Source: Acinetobacter corruptisaponis (lineage in GTDB: Bacteria > Pseudomonadota > Gammaproteobacteria > Pseudomonadales > Moraxellaceae). Taken from it: DNA of 64,000 bases. The DNA is taken from contig NZ_CP125669.1 of the NCBI RefSeq assembly GCF_030053775.1, forward strand, positions 682,001 to 746,000. Reading direction: 5' to 3'. Position numbers and translations under genes: made by a program. Of the stretch, positions 52,296 through 62,899 are shown one piece after another. Every line of letters begins with the position of its first letter. Positions within the stretch are counted from its first letter, which is position 1. A model generated the notes under the pieces. It saw only the letters and a list, made by a program, of their open reading frames with translations, ran no database searches and had not been told where the DNA came from.

Positions 52296-53123
52296 ATGAG
52301 TAATATGCAAGGAAAAACCATTTTTATTACTGGTGGCAGCCGCGGAATTGGCCGAGCCATTGCGTTAAAAGCAGCACAAGCTGGGGCAAATGTTGTCATA
52401 GCGGCAAAAACTGAAGTGGAAACAGCCAAATTAACAGGCACAATTTATAGCGTCGCTGAAGAGATTGAAGCTGCTGGTGGCAAAGTACTGCCCTTACTTT
52501 TAGATGTGCGAGATGAACAGCAGATCCATGCTGCCATGCAACAAGCAGCCAAGAACTTTGGTGGTATTGATGTACTGATTAATAATGCGGGTGCGATTGC
52601 GCTCACAGGTGTCGAAGCCACTTCATTAAAACAATATGACCTGATCCAAACCATTAACCACCGTGCAACCTTTATTTGTGCGCAAGCCGCTTTACCCTAT
52701 CTCAAACAAGCACAACACCCGCATATTCTGAGTCTATCGCCACCTGTGAATATGTCACAGAAATGGTTGGGGATGCTCTCGCCTTATGCGCTGTCTAAGT
52801 ATGGTATGACGATCCTGACGCTCGGTATGGCAGAAGAGTTCCGTCACTATGGCATTTCCTGTAATACGCTATGGCCTGAGACCTATATCGCAACAGCAGC
52901 AGTTTCGAAAAACCTAGGTGAGGAAAATACGCAACAACTGAGCCGAAAACCAGAGATCATGGCAGATGCAGCTTTTACGATTTATAGTACGGCGAAAGGT
53001 GAACTGACAGGACAAAGCCTAACCGATGAACAAGCGTTGGCGCGTATTGGTATCACTGATTTCACTCAGTATGCCTGTGTCAGTGGCAATACCCAACTAC
53101 AAAAAGACTTTTTTCTGGATTGA
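52296..53123 (+). CDS. SDR oxidoreductase, HSDL2-like
   Basis: 275 residues. The cofactor motif is TGGSRGIG, followed by the NNAGA motif, with catalytic YALSK in LSPYALSKYGM. The sequence AAKTEVETAKLTGTIYSVAEEIEAAGG and the SPPVNM segment are characteristic of the HSDL2/hydroxysteroid-dehydrogenase-like subgroup, some of which act on acyl-CoA-related substrates. It shares an operon with the crotonase-family gene. The natural substrate is unknown. Confidence 0.88.
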   Translation: MSNMQGKTIFITGGSRGIGRAIALKAAQAGANVVIAAKTEVETAKLTGTIYSVAEEIEAAGGKVLPLLLDVRDEQQIHAAMQQAAKNFGGIDVLINNAGAIALTGVEATSLKQYDLIQTINHRATFICAQAALPYLKQAQHPHILSLSPPVNMSQKWLGMLSPYALSKYGMTILTLGMAEEFRHYGISCNTLWPETYIATAAVSKNLGEENTQQLSRKPEIMADAAFTIYSTAKGELTGQSLTDEQALARIGITDFTQYACVSGNTQLQKDFFLD

Positions 53124-53520
53124 TTTGAGTTCAACATCATTTTTAACGACTTACTCAAATGCTGGAACTGAATCACTTAGTTTCCCACTATTTATCAAGG
53201 TTGAAAGCAGCAGAAAAGCTGTCTTTCAATCTTGAAAACGGTAAATTTCATATAAGTCTCCAATTTTTTTAACTGTACATATCCACCAGCAAGGTTAGGA
53301 ACCAGCACCATTCATAAACAGATAAAATTTGAGCAATCACATTCCAACCACAAATATATTCATCTTAGCTTTTGATTTATAAGCATATAAAAATAAAAAA
53401 TTATTTTTCCAATTTAACCCAAATAATCAGGTAGCCATACGGTTTGCCAAAATATTAAGCATGTCATTATAAGTTTGCATGCTAAACTATGCCTTGGTTT
53501 GAAAAAGGATCGTCTTTACT
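53124..53520. other. 397-base non-coding gap before dnaE
   Basis: AT-rich region. A hairpin at 53201-53229 (TTGAAAG-CAGC paired with GCTG-T-CTTTCAA, one bulged base) could end the SDR operon, although no T run follows. The dnaE promoter should lie in the last ~120 bases. I see no small gene or RNA. Confidence 0.5.
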
Positions 53521-56500
53521 ATGCAGTTTGTTCATCTCGGTATACATACAGAATTCTCGATTACCGAATCGATTGTTCGCATACCCGATTTGGTCAAAGT
53601 TGCTGTTGCAGAAGAAATGCCTGCGCTTGCCATCACCGATTTGTCCAACCTGCACGCAGCGGTAAAATTTTACGGCGCATGTCTGGGTAAAGGCATCAAG
53701 CCCATTATGGGCAGTGTCATTCGCCTGAATGATGCCGAACATCGCGCAACCTTGCTTGCCATGAGTAACAAGGGATGGCGGAATTTAACTGAGATTGTGT
53801 CGCGTGGTTTTATTGAGGGACAACAACTCAGCACGCCCTGCATACAGAAAGAATGGATACTGGAACAGGCGGAAGACCTGATCATTCTTCTGGGTCAACA
53901 TAGCGATGTTGGCAAAATGCTCTGCTCATCCAACCCACAGAAAGCTGAACCGTTACTGGAAGCGTGGATTGAGAAATTTGGCGACCGTGTCTATTTAGCC
54001 CTAACCCGTACCGAACGTGTTGGCGAAGAGGATTTTATCCTACAGGCTGCAAAACTTGCTGCAAAATATCAAATTGGTGTGGTGGCACACAACGATGTGC
54101 ATTTTATTGAGCAGGACGATTTTGAGGCGCATGAAGCCCGTGTATGCATTGCCGATGGTTATGTCCTAGGTGACGACAAACGGCCCAAGCCCTACAGCCC
54201 TGAACAATATTTTAAAACGGCCGAGCAAATGTCTGAACTGTTTTCAGACATTCCAAGTGCCATTGAAAACACCTATGAGATTGCAAAACGCTGCAATGTC
54301 AGCTTACAGTTGGGCACTTATTTCCTACCCGACTTCCCGATTCCAGATGGTTATACCATCGACACCTATTTTGAGCATTTGTCGCGTACAGGTCTGGAAG
54401 AACGCCTAAATCATCTTTACCCAGTTGAAAAACGTGGTGAAGACTGGGCAGAGGTTCGCCAGCCCTATGATGAACGAATCAAGTATGAAGTCGACATTAT
54501 CCTGAAAATGGGATTCCCAGGTTACTTCCTGATCGTCATGGACTTTATCCAGTGGGCAAAAAATAATGGTGTGCCTGTTGGGCCTGGCCGTGGTTCAGGT
54601 GCAGGCTCACTGGTTGCTTATAGCTTAAAGATTACTGATCTTGACCCCCTGCGTTATGACCTGCTGTTTGAACGTTTCCTGAATCCTGAACGTGTCTCCA
54701 TGCCTGACTTTGATGTGGATTTTTGCATTGCAGGCCGTGACCGTGTGATTGAGTATGTTGCACAAAATTATGGTCGTGAAGCGGTTTCACAGATTGCAAC
54801 ATTCGGTACTATGGCAGCCAAAGGTGCGATTCGTGATGTTGCACGTGTACTGGGCAAGTCTTATGGTCTGGCGGACCGTATTTCCAAAATGGTGCCCACC
54901 AAACCGCTGGGTGTGGATTTAAAGCAGGCGATTGAAATGGAGCCGCAGCTCAAGGATATCGTCACCAATCCATCCAATCCCGATCATGATGATGCCGCCG
55001 AAATCTGGGAAATGGCACTCAAGCTTGAGGGCATTACCCGTAACACAGGCAAGCATGCGGGTGGTGTGGTCATTGCACCAGGTAAAATTACTGATTATTC
55101 CGCGGTACTGTGTGATGCTGATGGCACCAACCGTGTTGCACAATACGATAAAGATGACGTTGAGGCAGCAGGTCTGGTCAAATTTGACTTCCTGGGCTTG
55201 CGTAACCTGACCGTTATTGAAGATGCAGTTCAGAATATTAATAAACGAATCAAGTCAGACATACCGCTCGACATTGCCAATGTTAAACTGGATGACAAAG
55301 ATGCCTATCTGGTCTTTGCCGAGGCAAACACCACTGCGGTTTTCCAGTTTGAATCCGTTGGCATGAAAAAGATGCTCAAGGAAGCCAGACCGAGCAAGTT
55401 TGAAGAGATTATCGCGTTCGTTTCCCTGTACCGTCCTGGCCCAATGGACCTGATTCCAGACTTTATCCACCGTATGCATGGCGGTGAGTTTGAATATCTG
55501 CATCCTTTACTTGAGGGTGTGTTGGAACCCACCTATGGCATCATGGTGTATCAGGAACAGGTAATGCAGGCGGCACAGTTCTGTGCAGGCTATACGCTGG
55601 GTGGTGCGGACCTGCTGCGTCGAGCCATGGGTAAGAAAAAACCTGAGGAGATGGTCAAGCAGCGTCAAATCTTTATTACAGGCGCTGCCGAAAAAAATAT
55701 TGATGAGGCAACCGCGAACCATATCTTTGACTATATGGAAAAGTTTGCTGGCTATGGTTTTAACAAATCACACGCCGCAGCCTATGCACTGGTTGCCTAT
55801 CATACCGCATGGTTAAAGGCACATTACCCTGCCGAATTTATGGCGGCGGTATTGTCATCGGAAATGCAGAACACCGACAGCATTGTATTCCTGATTGATG
55901 ACTGCCGTAACAATAAACTCGACGTATTGCCGCCCTCCGTCAATATATCACTATACCATTTCCATGCCAGTGATGAACGCACCATTGTCTATGGCTTGGG
56001 GGCGATCAAGGGTGTGGGCGAACAGGCAATGCAGTCTGTGATTGATTCACGGATCAAGGAAGGTCAGTATAAGGACCTGTTTGATTTCTGCCATCGTATT
56101 GACCTGAAAAAAATCAATAAACGCACACTTGAAGCCCTGATCCGTGCAGGTGCGCTGGATTGTCTGGGCATTGAACGTTCCAGCCTGATGGCACAACTTC
56201 CAGAAGCGGTTCAGGCGGCTGAACAGGCGCGCAGCAACCGCGAAACGGGAATTATGGACCTGTTTGGTGAAGTTGAGGAAGTTCAGCGCAAGCCAGCCAA
56301 ACCTGTCAAACCGTGGTCAGATGAAGTCCGTTTAAAAGGTGAAAAAGATACGCTCGGCCTGTATTTAACAGGTCATCCAATTGATACTTATCGTCAGGAA
56401 TTAAAGCAGTTCGTTTCAGTCAAACTGAATGAACTCACGCCAACACGTCGTGGTGTAACTACTGTTTTTGCAGGTTTGGTGCTGGATATTGCCAACTTCC

Positions 56501-57084
56501 CGAACCGTATCATGATTACCCTGGATGATGGGACATCGCGTGTTGAAGTCAGTTGCAACCACGAACGTTTCCAGCGCTATAAAGACATCATCAAACTGGA
56601 ACAGGTGGTGGTGATTGAAGGGGAAATTTATGAACGTGAGGGCTTCGACCGCCCGATGGCACGTTTAAGCAAGGCATTTAATTTAAATGAAATACGGCAA
56701 AAACGGGCACAGAACATTCAGATTCGCCTAGCACATGACCTGATGGGTAAATCTTTGGCAAAAGACCTGCAAGGCATGCTTTTACCTTACCGCAACATCG
56801 ATATGTGTCAGCATATTGGGGTGCAAATCCAGCTTGAGCAAAGTTTTGCAAGCGCTGAACTGCTGCTGGGCGCACAATGGAAAGTTGCCCCACTTGACGA
56901 GCTACTCGCCAAACTACGTGACTATTTCGGCAAGGATGCGATTTACATCGAATATCAGGTCAAGTCTAAAGCTGCCAAAGCGGTTGAGACACCAAAAGTT
57001 GCGGCTGTCCCACCGCCTCCTGACAATATGTCAATGGATGAGGCTCTAGACCTCTATCAAGCCGAAGTCTCCCAATATTCTTAA
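53521..57084 (+). CDS. dnaE: DNA polymerase III alpha subunit DnaE
   Basis: The replicative polymerase catalytic subunit, 1187 residues. The N-terminal PHP domain starts FVHLGIHTEFSITES. Compared with the active PHP motif, one His is Gly and the DG is missing, as in other proteobacterial DnaE that use a separate proofreading subunit. The polymerase core includes GPGRGSGAGSLVAY and the catalytic aspartates in MPDFDVDFC. VYQEQVMQAA and FNKSHAAAYALVAYHTAWLK follow. A helix-hairpin-helix region, an OB fold (TTVFAGLVLDIANF) and the C-terminal tau-binding part are present. trmJ starts 13 bases later. Confidence 0.98.
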   Translation: MQFVHLGIHTEFSITESIVRIPDLVKVAVAEEMPALAITDLSNLHAAVKFYGACLGKGIKPIMGSVIRLNDAEHRATLLAMSNKGWRNLTEIVSRGFIEGQQLSTPCIQKEWILEQAEDLIILLGQHSDVGKMLCSSNPQKAEPLLEAWIEKFGDRVYLALTRTERVGEEDFILQAAKLAAKYQIGVVAHNDVHFIEQDDFEAHEARVCIADGYVLGDDKRPKPYSPEQYFKTAEQMSELFSDIPSAIENTYEIAKRCNVSLQLGTYFLPDFPIPDGYTIDTYFEHLSRTGLEERLNHLYPVEKRGEDWAEVRQPYDERIKYEVDIILKMGFPGYFLIVMDFIQWAKNNGVPVGPGRGSGAGSLVAYSLKITDLDPLRYDLLFERFLNPERVSMPDFDVDFCIAGRDRVIEYVAQNYGREAVSQIATFGTMAAKGAIRDVARVLGKSYGLADRISKMVPTKPLGVDLKQAIEMEPQLKDIVTNPSNPDHDDAAEIWEMALKLEGITRNTGKHAGGVVIAPGKITDYSAVLCDADGTNRVAQYDKDDVEAAGLVKFDFLGLRNLTVIEDAVQNINKRIKSDIPLDIANVKLDDKDAYLVFAEANTTAVFQFESVGMKKMLKEARPSKFEEIIAFVSLYRPGPMDLIPDFIHRMHGGEFEYLHPLLEGVLEPTYGIMVYQEQVMQAAQFCAGYTLGGADLLRRAMGKKKPEEMVKQRQIFITGAAEKNIDEATANHIFDYMEKFAGYGFNKSHAAAYALVAYHTAWLKAHYPAEFMAAVLSSEMQNTDSIVFLIDDCRNNKLDVLPPSVNISLYHFHASDERTIVYGLGAIKGVGEQAMQSVIDSRIKEGQYKDLFDFCHRIDLKKINKRTLEALIRAGALDCLGIERSSLMAQLPEAVQAAEQARSNRETGIMDLFGEVEEVQRKPAKPVKPWSDEVRLKGEKDTLGLYLTGHPIDTYRQELKQFVSVKLNELTPTRRGVTTVFAGLVLDIANFPNRIMITLDDGTSRVEVSCNHERFQRYKDIIKLEQVVVIEGEIYEREGFDRPMARLSKAFNLNEIRQKRAQNIQIRLAHDLMGKSLAKDLQGMLLPYRNIDMCQHIGVQIQLEQSFASAELLLGAQWKVAPLDELLAKLRDYFGKDAIYIEYQVKSKAAKAVETPKVAAVPPPPDNMSMDEALDLYQAEVSQYS

Positions 57085-57097
57085 TTTTGGATAATCT

Positions 57098-57934
57098 ATG
57101 AACCTGTTTGACCAAAATCATGTGTCCAAGCATTTGGATCATGTGCGTATTGTGATGGTGAACACCACGCTACCCGCCAATATCGGCAGTGCCTTACGTG
57201 CCATGAAAACCATGGGACTTTCAAAGCTTGTGCTTGTTGCACCAAAGACATATCCGCATCCTGACATTGATGCCCTTGCTGCTGGCGCACAGGATTTAAT
57301 TAAGCAGATTGAAATTGTGGAAACACTGGAGCAGGCCATTCAGGACTGTCATCTGGTTTTTGGAACCAGTGCCCGTAGCAGAACCATTCCCTGGCCGCTG
57401 CTTGATGTTCGCCCTGCGGCAAAAGAGGCCTTGCAGGCAGCCAGCCAACAACAAAATATCGCGATTGTGTTTGGCCGTGAAGATCGCGGACTCACCAATG
57501 AAGAGTTGGCCCTTGCCAATTATCACCTGACTATTCCAGTCAATCCTGAGTATGGTGTGTTAAATGTGGCTCAGGCCATTCAGGTGGTGTGCTATGAATT
57601 GCGTATGGCTGCCCTTGAGCAAAATGCGCCAGTTACGGCAACACCTGATGATCATATGCAGCTCAAGCAACAGCAAAGCATGCAGTGGGATGAGCCTTTG
57701 GTCACACAGCGGCAAATGGAAGAATTCTACCCCCACTTGGAAAAAATGCTGACTGAAATCGAGTTTTTAGACCCAAGTAATCCCCGTTTACTGCCGTTAC
57801 GCTTGCGCCGTTTATTCGGAAGGATACAATTAGATCGTATGGAATATCATTTGTTACGCGGAATCTTTAGCCGCGTACAGGCTTTAGCCAATGGTTCATG
57901 GAAAAAAACAACGGAGGATCATTCCAATGATTAA
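57098..57934 (+). CDS. trmJ: tRNA (cytidine/uridine-2'-O-)-methyltransferase TrmJ
   Basis: SPOUT-fold enzyme that 2'-O-methylates position 32 of certain tRNAs. The N-terminal motif [21 protein letters not shown] is typical, with [14 protein letters not shown] and [18 protein letters not shown] forming the knotted SAM site. The 278 residues include a C-terminal extension. It lies between dnaE and cysE and overlaps the cysE start by 8 bases, indicating translational coupling. Confidence 0.94.
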   Translation: MNLFDQNHVSKHLDHVRIVMVNTTLPANIGSALRAMKTMGLSKLVLVAPKTYPHPDIDALAAGAQDLIKQIEIVETLEQAIQDCHLVFGTSARSRTIPWPLLDVRPAAKEALQAASQQQNIAIVFGREDRGLTNEELALANYHLTIPVNPEYGVLNVAQAIQVVCYELRMAALEQNAPVTATPDDHMQLKQQQSMQWDEPLVTQRQMEEFYPHLEKMLTEIEFLDPSNPRLLPLRLRRLFGRIQLDRMEYHLLRGIFSRVQALANGSWKKTTEDHSND

Positions 57935-58739
57935 ACAGCTTAAAGAAGACATTCAGGCTGTATTTGCACGTGATCCTGCTGCACGCAATACGCTGGAAGT
58001 TCTCACCACCTATCCAGGGATTCATGCACTGATCATGCATCGTATGGCACATGAACTCTGGAAGAAAGAATACAAGGGTACTGCCCGTCTACTTTCCTCC
58101 TTTAGTCGGTTTGCCACAGGCATTGAAATTCACCCTGGTGCAAAAATTGGCAAACGTTTTTTTATCGATCATGGCATGTGTGTGGTGATTGGTGAAACCG
58201 CCGAAATTGGTGATGATGTCACCCTTTATCATGGTGTTACGCTTGGCGGCACCACTTGGAATAAAGGCAAGCGCCATCCTACGCTTGAAGATGGCGTGGT
58301 GGTTGGTGCAGGTGCCAAAATTCTTGGACCCTTTACCGTTCATAAAGGGGCAAAAGTCGGTTCAAATGCGGTTGTGACCAAGGAAGTTCCTGAGGGCGTA
58401 ACCGCCGTTGGCAACCCTGCACGATACATCTTCAAGGATAAAACCCAGATTGAGCAGGACGAGGCACGCCGCCGTGATTATGCGGAAAGCATCGGCTTCC
58501 AGCCTTATGCGACCACGCAGGATCAGTCAGACCCAATTTTAGAGGGTATTCGTGTTTTACTGGATCGTATGCAGCAAAATGAAAAGCGCATGAACACCCT
58601 TTGCCAGCGCCTCTCTCTACTGGACCCAACATTTAAGGGACAAAACCAGAAGACACAGCCATTTAGCAAAGAGGAACTGAAAATCATTGAAGAAGTTAGG
58701 CGTGAATGTGAAGCCCAAACCAAAACATCTGCCACATAA
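57927..58739 (+). CDS. cysE: Serine O-acetyltransferase CysE
   Basis: CysE acetylates L-serine, the first step of cysteine synthesis. The start at 57927 has ACGGAGG before it and overlaps the trmJ stop. The 270 residues comprise an N-terminal helical domain ([24 protein letters not shown]) and a left-handed beta-helix with hexapeptide repeats ([29 protein letters not shown]), including the catalytic Asp-His region. A long C-terminal tail exceeds the usual end after the PARYI segment by about 90 residues. This longer form is known from the family found next to isc genes in other bacteria. Confidence 0.93.
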   Translation: MIKQLKEDIQAVFARDPAARNTLEVLTTYPGIHALIMHRMAHELWKKEYKGTARLLSSFSRFATGIEIHPGAKIGKRFFIDHGMCVVIGETAEIGDDVTLYHGVTLGGTTWNKGKRHPTLEDGVVVGAGAKILGPFTVHKGAKVGSNAVVTKEVPEGVTAVGNPARYIFKDKTQIEQDEARRRDYAESIGFQPYATTQDQSDPILEGIRVLLDRMQQNEKRMNTLCQRLSLLDPTFKGQNQKTQPFSKEELKIIEEVRRECEAQTKTSAT

Positions 58740-58876
58740 TCAAGAGATGGGTATCAATAGACCTTATCTATAAAGAAATGTAACAAGCTTCTCGTTGCAA
58801 GTTGGTTTTGCTTTTCCTAGACTGGTAAAACCAACGACCCACCTAGTTAATTCACTAAAATTAATGGATGTAAAGC

Positions 58877-59782
58877 ATGAATTTTAAGCCTTTGGCATTA
58901 CTTGTACTTTCAACTTCTGTTTTAACTGCATGTGGTACCCCACCCCTTGTAAAAAAAGAAGTAGCGGCACCCCAGCCTTTTGTTTTTAAAGAGCCAGATC
59001 CAACACCGCCTTTTTATGCTTTAAATCCAGTTAATTATGATGCGCCACCAAGCTTTGAGCTTGCAATTAAAGATGCAACAACACAGCCTGTGACCAAAAT
59101 GGTGGTAAGCCTGCAAAATGACCCATCAAAATCAACCACACTTGAAGTGAATAAACTGATCGTTCCAACCATCGACAGCAAACAGCGCAGCATGAAATAT
59201 GCCGTGCTTGCAGGCGATAATGAAGTGGATGTGACTGAGATTGATGATTTCCTACAACTGGTTGAAGGTAAGGCACGTCACTATCCACCACGTTTCCCTG
59301 AGCGTCAGGAACGTAAAGGTTATGAAACCAAACTTAAGGAAATCACACAGAAACTTGATGCCTTGGCTGAACAACCGAATGCTTCACTGGATGTATTAAC
59401 CCGTGCCTTTAAAGCCAGTGTGATGGCACGTAATATGGATCTCGGAACAGCGTATACGACTAAATCACTCAATTACGCACAGCGTATCCTGGCAATCAGC
59501 CCAAATGACCCTGAAACCAATTTCTGGTTTGGGTTTGGCTTGTCTGAGGGTGGCGGTCAACGTGAGGCAATTCCATATTTAGACAAGGCCATTAAAGGTG
59601 GTGTACAGGAAGCCTATCTTTCTGCCGCAAACAACTTTCTTTGGCTAGAACAAAAGAAAAATGCCATCCAGACCCTAAAGAACTATAAAGTGAAATATCC
59701 AGATGAAGCGGAAGTGGCTGACCGCCTTATTAGCGAAGTGGAATCTGGTAAACGCTGGAATGTGTGGCAAGTGCTGAACTGA
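58877..59782 (+). CDS. Lipoprotein with TPR-like C-terminal half
   Basis: 301 residues. The signal peptide ends in the lipobox LTAC at about residue 20. A Pro-rich region follows (EPDPTPPFYALNPVNYD). The C-terminal ~110 residues look like helical tetratricopeptide-type repeats (LNYAQRILAISPNDPETNFWFGFGLSEGGGQREAIPYLDKAI). Such lipoproteins often act in outer-membrane or surface assembly, but no partner is identified. A strong terminator follows. Confidence 0.85.
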   Translation: MNFKPLALLVLSTSVLTACGTPPLVKKEVAAPQPFVFKEPDPTPPFYALNPVNYDAPPSFELAIKDATTQPVTKMVVSLQNDPSKSTTLEVNKLIVPTIDSKQRSMKYAVLAGDNEVDVTEIDDFLQLVEGKARHYPPRFPERQERKGYETKLKEITQKLDALAEQPNASLDVLTRAFKASVMARNMDLGTAYTTKSLNYAQRILAISPNDPETNFWFGFGLSEGGGQREAIPYLDKAIKGGVQEAYLSAANNFLWLEQKKNAIQTLKNYKVKYPDEAEVADRLISEVESGKRWNVWQVLN

Positions 59783-59796
59783 TCCAGATTTTTTGT

Positions 59797-59828
59797 AAAA
59801 ATAGACTGCCCTAAGCAGTCTATTTTTT
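59797..59828 (+). terminator. Terminator after the TPR-like lipoprotein gene
   Basis: AAAAATAGACTGC (59797-59809) and GCAGTCTATTTTT (59815-59827) are perfectly paired around CCTAA, with a T run on the plus strand. Confidence 0.92.
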
Positions 59829-59899
59829 TATACCGATTGAAAAAGCAGCCGTTTTTCGTATTATAGCTCTAATCTTCGCACTTAATTTGCTGAATTCCG

Positions 59900-61912
59900 A
59901 TGCTAGCATTTACTCCAAATTGTCGCCTATTTGTTACTACCCTGCTGAGCACAATGGTCATGAGCGGTTGTCAGGTGGTCAGCCTTAAACAGCAGGCGAT
60001 TGATGTCACCATTGCCAATGAACGTAACAGCATTTTAACCCAGAAAAAATTAAGTGAAGCCAGCCTCAATGTCCTGTCCATGTCGGGCAAGGAAGCTAAA
60101 GTCTGTTCACAGACACCGAATGAATGTATTGCCGACCTGCATAAAATTCCGCAAATACTGGATGAACAATTGCTCTCAACAGCAAGTGAACTTTATCTGG
60201 CCAAATCCATGGCACTTTCAGATTCATCTGAATGTAAAATAAGTAAGCTGACCAAACATAAGTCTGAAGATGACCAAAAAATTATCCAGAAAAATTATGA
60301 GAACTGCCTAGACCAACAACTGGAAAATCTGGATAAAAGTATCCGCTATAGTTATGCCTATTTATTTAAAACCTCCCGAAAGCCACAGGAACGGATTTTT
60401 GATAACCGACAGGTTCAGATTCGGGATTTCTACAATCAGGCGCTGACCCAATTGGTGAATGTGCATAGTCTAAGAAATCCCACCACCAATATCACCCCAA
60501 CCATTAAGATTGGTAACAGCACCTATACCCTTGATATTCAGTCCTATCAACGGTTACAGGACATGAAGCTTGAGAAGTTCATTTCAAGCTATAACATGAA
60601 TTTCTCAGGTTTAAAGGCCATTAACCGACGTGACGGTTTCGGTTCTGACTTTGTTGCGGTATTTCCTTCTGGTGATGTGTCACAGCATGACAATAAATAT
60701 ATTCTTGACCCTTTAACCTATCATTATCCGAAAGGCACTAATCCAAACATTCACAAGGCACGTTATCTGGCGGCAACCATTATTGCCCAGCCGAAAAAAC
60801 CAACCGCTTCAGTGAATGATGTTTTAACCAGCCCTGAATTTGAAATTAAGGTCTATGACCCGTATAGCATTGACAAAGTCAATATCGCAGGCCAGCCTTA
60901 TTCATTGGCTGCCAATTTTTCCGCACCCTATGGTTTATGGCTGGCCGAAAATAATCTGGGTGCGGCGGCATACCTAACGCTAATTGACCGTGACCAGCAT
61001 TTAACCATGCCGCATCTCTACATGCTGGAACCCTACAATCCCAACAAGAAGATCATTGTACTGGTGCATGGTCTGGCCAGTAGCCCTGAAGCATGGATTG
61101 CCGTGACCAACGACATTATGGGGGATGCGGTACTACGTGAACATTATCAGGTGTGGCAGGTGTTTTATTCAACCAATATGCCGATTCTGGAAAGCCGTTT
61201 CCAGATCTATGCCCTGCTCAAGCAAGCCTTTTCCACCGTCAATCCTAAAGATGCAGCTGCGAAAGATGCTGTTTTGGTTGGACATAGTATGGGCGGAATT
61301 ATTAGCCGTCTACTGGTCAGTGATGCCGACATTTCCAAACAAGCCCTGGCAATGATGAACAATCGCCAACAGACCCGTTTAAGAAAGCACCCCGTAATTG
61401 GTGAGCGGCTGAAAATGGAACCAATCACCAACTTTGACCGTGCCATTTTCCTCGCTGCGCCACATCGCGGAACAGACTATGCAGATCGCTGGTTTACCCT
61501 GGCTGCGCGTAAGATTATTCGTTTGCCTGCAACATTTCTCACCACACTGGCAGATACCTTGACCAGCGATGATGTTGACCTGAAAGATTTCGTAAAAACC
61601 CTGACCAATGACGTGATTCAGAATGGTCCAAGTGACTTGAGTAAAAAGTCCAAGTTCATGGAATTGACTGCCAATATTCCACCAGAAAAAGGTTTGGTGT
61701 TCCATTCAATTATGGGCAACATCACCAAGAGTGACGACCCTAATGTAATTACTGACGGGATTGTGCCTTATAAAAGCGCCCATTTAGATGGTGCTGTTTC
61801 TGAAAAAATCATTCATGGCGGTCACTCGATTCAGGAAACGCCAGAAGCAATTCTGGAATTACGACGAATCCTGCGCCAGCACCTTGTTGATCATGGTTTA
61901 TATAAACCTTAA
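59900..61912 (+). CDS. Lipase-like alpha/beta-hydrolase lipoprotein
   Basis: 670 residues. A lipoprotein signal with lipobox VMSGC at about residue 24 suggests membrane anchoring. The first ~370 residues are a poorly characterised domain. From about 385 an alpha/beta hydrolase appears: IIVLVHGLASSPEAW (oxyanion), the nucleophile elbow VLVGHSMGGIISRLL, and IFLAAPHRGTDYAD. The likely Asp is in DGIVPYKSAHLDG and the His in HGGHSIQETPEA. PGAP1-like or lipase-class 2 relatives share this arrangement. A phospholipid or ester substrate is inferred only. It is monocistronic with a terminator after it. Confidence 0.87.
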   Translation: MLAFTPNCRLFVTTLLSTMVMSGCQVVSLKQQAIDVTIANERNSILTQKKLSEASLNVLSMSGKEAKVCSQTPNECIADLHKIPQILDEQLLSTASELYLAKSMALSDSSECKISKLTKHKSEDDQKIIQKNYENCLDQQLENLDKSIRYSYAYLFKTSRKPQERIFDNRQVQIRDFYNQALTQLVNVHSLRNPTTNITPTIKIGNSTYTLDIQSYQRLQDMKLEKFISSYNMNFSGLKAINRRDGFGSDFVAVFPSGDVSQHDNKYILDPLTYHYPKGTNPNIHKARYLAATIIAQPKKPTASVNDVLTSPEFEIKVYDPYSIDKVNIAGQPYSLAANFSAPYGLWLAENNLGAAAYLTLIDRDQHLTMPHLYMLEPYNPNKKIIVLVHGLASSPEAWIAVTNDIMGDAVLREHYQVWQVFYSTNMPILESRFQIYALLKQAFSTVNPKDAAAKDAVLVGHSMGGIISRLLVSDADISKQALAMMNNRQQTRLRKHPVIGERLKMEPITNFDRAIFLAAPHRGTDYADRWFTLAARKIIRLPATFLTTLADTLTSDDVDLKDFVKTLTNDVIQNGPSDLSKKSKFMELTANIPPEKGLVFHSIMGNITKSDDPNVITDGIVPYKSAHLDGAVSEKIIHGGHSIQETPEAILELRRILRQHLVDHGLYKP

Positions 61913-61920
61913 CCCAATCC

Positions 61921-61949
61921 AATAAGCCCAAATCCTGTTTGGGCTTATT
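61921..61949. terminator. Terminator after the lipase-like gene
   Basis: AATAAGCCCAAA (61921-61932) and TTTGGGCTTATT (61938-61949) form a perfect 12-base stem around TCCTG, nine bases after the stop. Confidence 0.88.
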
Positions 61950-62012
61950 ATTAAGTTTAGCTAAATCATACATCCTAAAGATCAGATATGTTTAGGACTA
62001 CTTAAAACTGAA

Positions 62013-62222
62013 CTAAGATGTCACCAGAATCCCATATTTGGCATTAAGGAACATCCCAACCCGAATAATATCTACACCTGCTGCGTGGGTGACAGACAAC
62101 TCCTGAGTATGGGTATCAAAATGAAACGAATCAAAAATTTCTTGATGATGCATCAACCATATCAGGGTATCCGTGACACTTTCATCGACAGTATATGTTT
62201 CCGACTTAAAATCCTTATCCAT
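62013..62222 (-). CDS. Small hypothetical protein (69 residues)
   Basis: 69 residues, mostly polar, with no signal or membrane helix. The sequence includes TDTLIWLMHHQEIFDSFHFD and ends AKYGILVTS. No strong ribosome site is visible. It lies on the same strand as the next small gene, but a terminator-like hairpin separates them. I recognise no family; coding status is moderately supported by length and composition only. Confidence 0.45.
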   Translation of the reverse strand: MDKDFKSETYTVDESVTDTLIWLMHHQEIFDSFHFDTHTQELSVTHAAGVDIIRVGMFLNAKYGILVTS

Positions 62223-62297
62223 AATGCCATTCTGATGATTTCAACTGAAACCAACATCATAGCGGATAGATCATACAAAATCAGCTTGATAAAAAGG

Positions 62298-62317
62298 CAC
62301 TTGGCCGTAGCCAAGTG
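62298..62317 (-). terminator. Terminator of the 115-residue gene
   Basis: CACTTGGC (62298-62305) and GCCAAGTG (62310-62317) pair around CGTA. On the minus strand CCTTTTTATC follows. It lies 22 bases after the stop of the 115-residue gene. Confidence 0.82.
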
Positions 62318-62338
62318 TATATGAGAGATGGATTTTCC

Positions 62339-62686
62339 TTAAGCCGCCTGTGGGCTTACAATACTCTGACCTGCTTTCAGGCTGGCAATCGCTTTAGGGT
62401 TAAATTCAAGCGCCAGTACATGATTATCCAAGTGGACATGATAAGCGCGAATCAAGGCTTGCTGCCCCTCATCTGTGTCCAGCACGTATTCATCAGCGAT
62501 ATTTAAAATACCCTCTAGGTTGGTGGTGCTTGAGGCGCGGTCATGGCTAAACAGGTCATAAATGGTTTGCAGATTGAAACTGGTCTGCTGTTCTGTAGGA
62601 TGATCTTTAAGGTAACTCTCCAAGAATAATACCAGCTTATGTGCAAAGAAATAGTAATTCGGTTTATGGGTATAAAGCATATTCAT
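62339..62686 (-). CDS. Hypothetical protein (115 residues)
   Basis: 115 residues with an AGGAGC ribosome site before the ATG and a terminator after the stop, so the gene is convincing. The product is soluble and mostly helical (YYFFAHKLVLFLESYLKDHP, LQTIYDLFSHDRAS) and contains DEYVLDTDEGQQALIRAYHVHLDNH. I do not recognise the family. It lies 213 bases downstream of the hsdR end, on the same strand. Confidence 0.7.
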   Translation of the reverse strand: MNMLYTHKPNYYFFAHKLVLFLESYLKDHPTEQQTSFNLQTIYDLFSHDRASSTTNLEGILNIADEYVLDTDEGQQALIRAYHVHLDNHVLALEFNPKAIASLKAGQSIVSPQAA

Positions 62687-62899
62687 TGAAAGCTCCTCTC
62701 GGTGTTTTTTTCATCAACTCATGATTAAAAACTAAGGATTCAATCTTAAAAATTTCTTAAAAGAAGTTTGGTCTTTTTGTTAAGCGCTTGGGTTTCTTAC
62801 TTGTAACTCTTCAACGCTTATATAGCGTATTTATGCCTACTTCCCTTAAACTAGTGCCTGTAGTGCCACTCTATTCCTAAACCATTGCAAATTATATTT

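Noticed and set aside
61379..61705. 108-codon minus-strand ORF inside the lipase-like gene
   Set aside because: It lies wholly opposite the conserved alpha/beta-hydrolase region and has no ribosome site.
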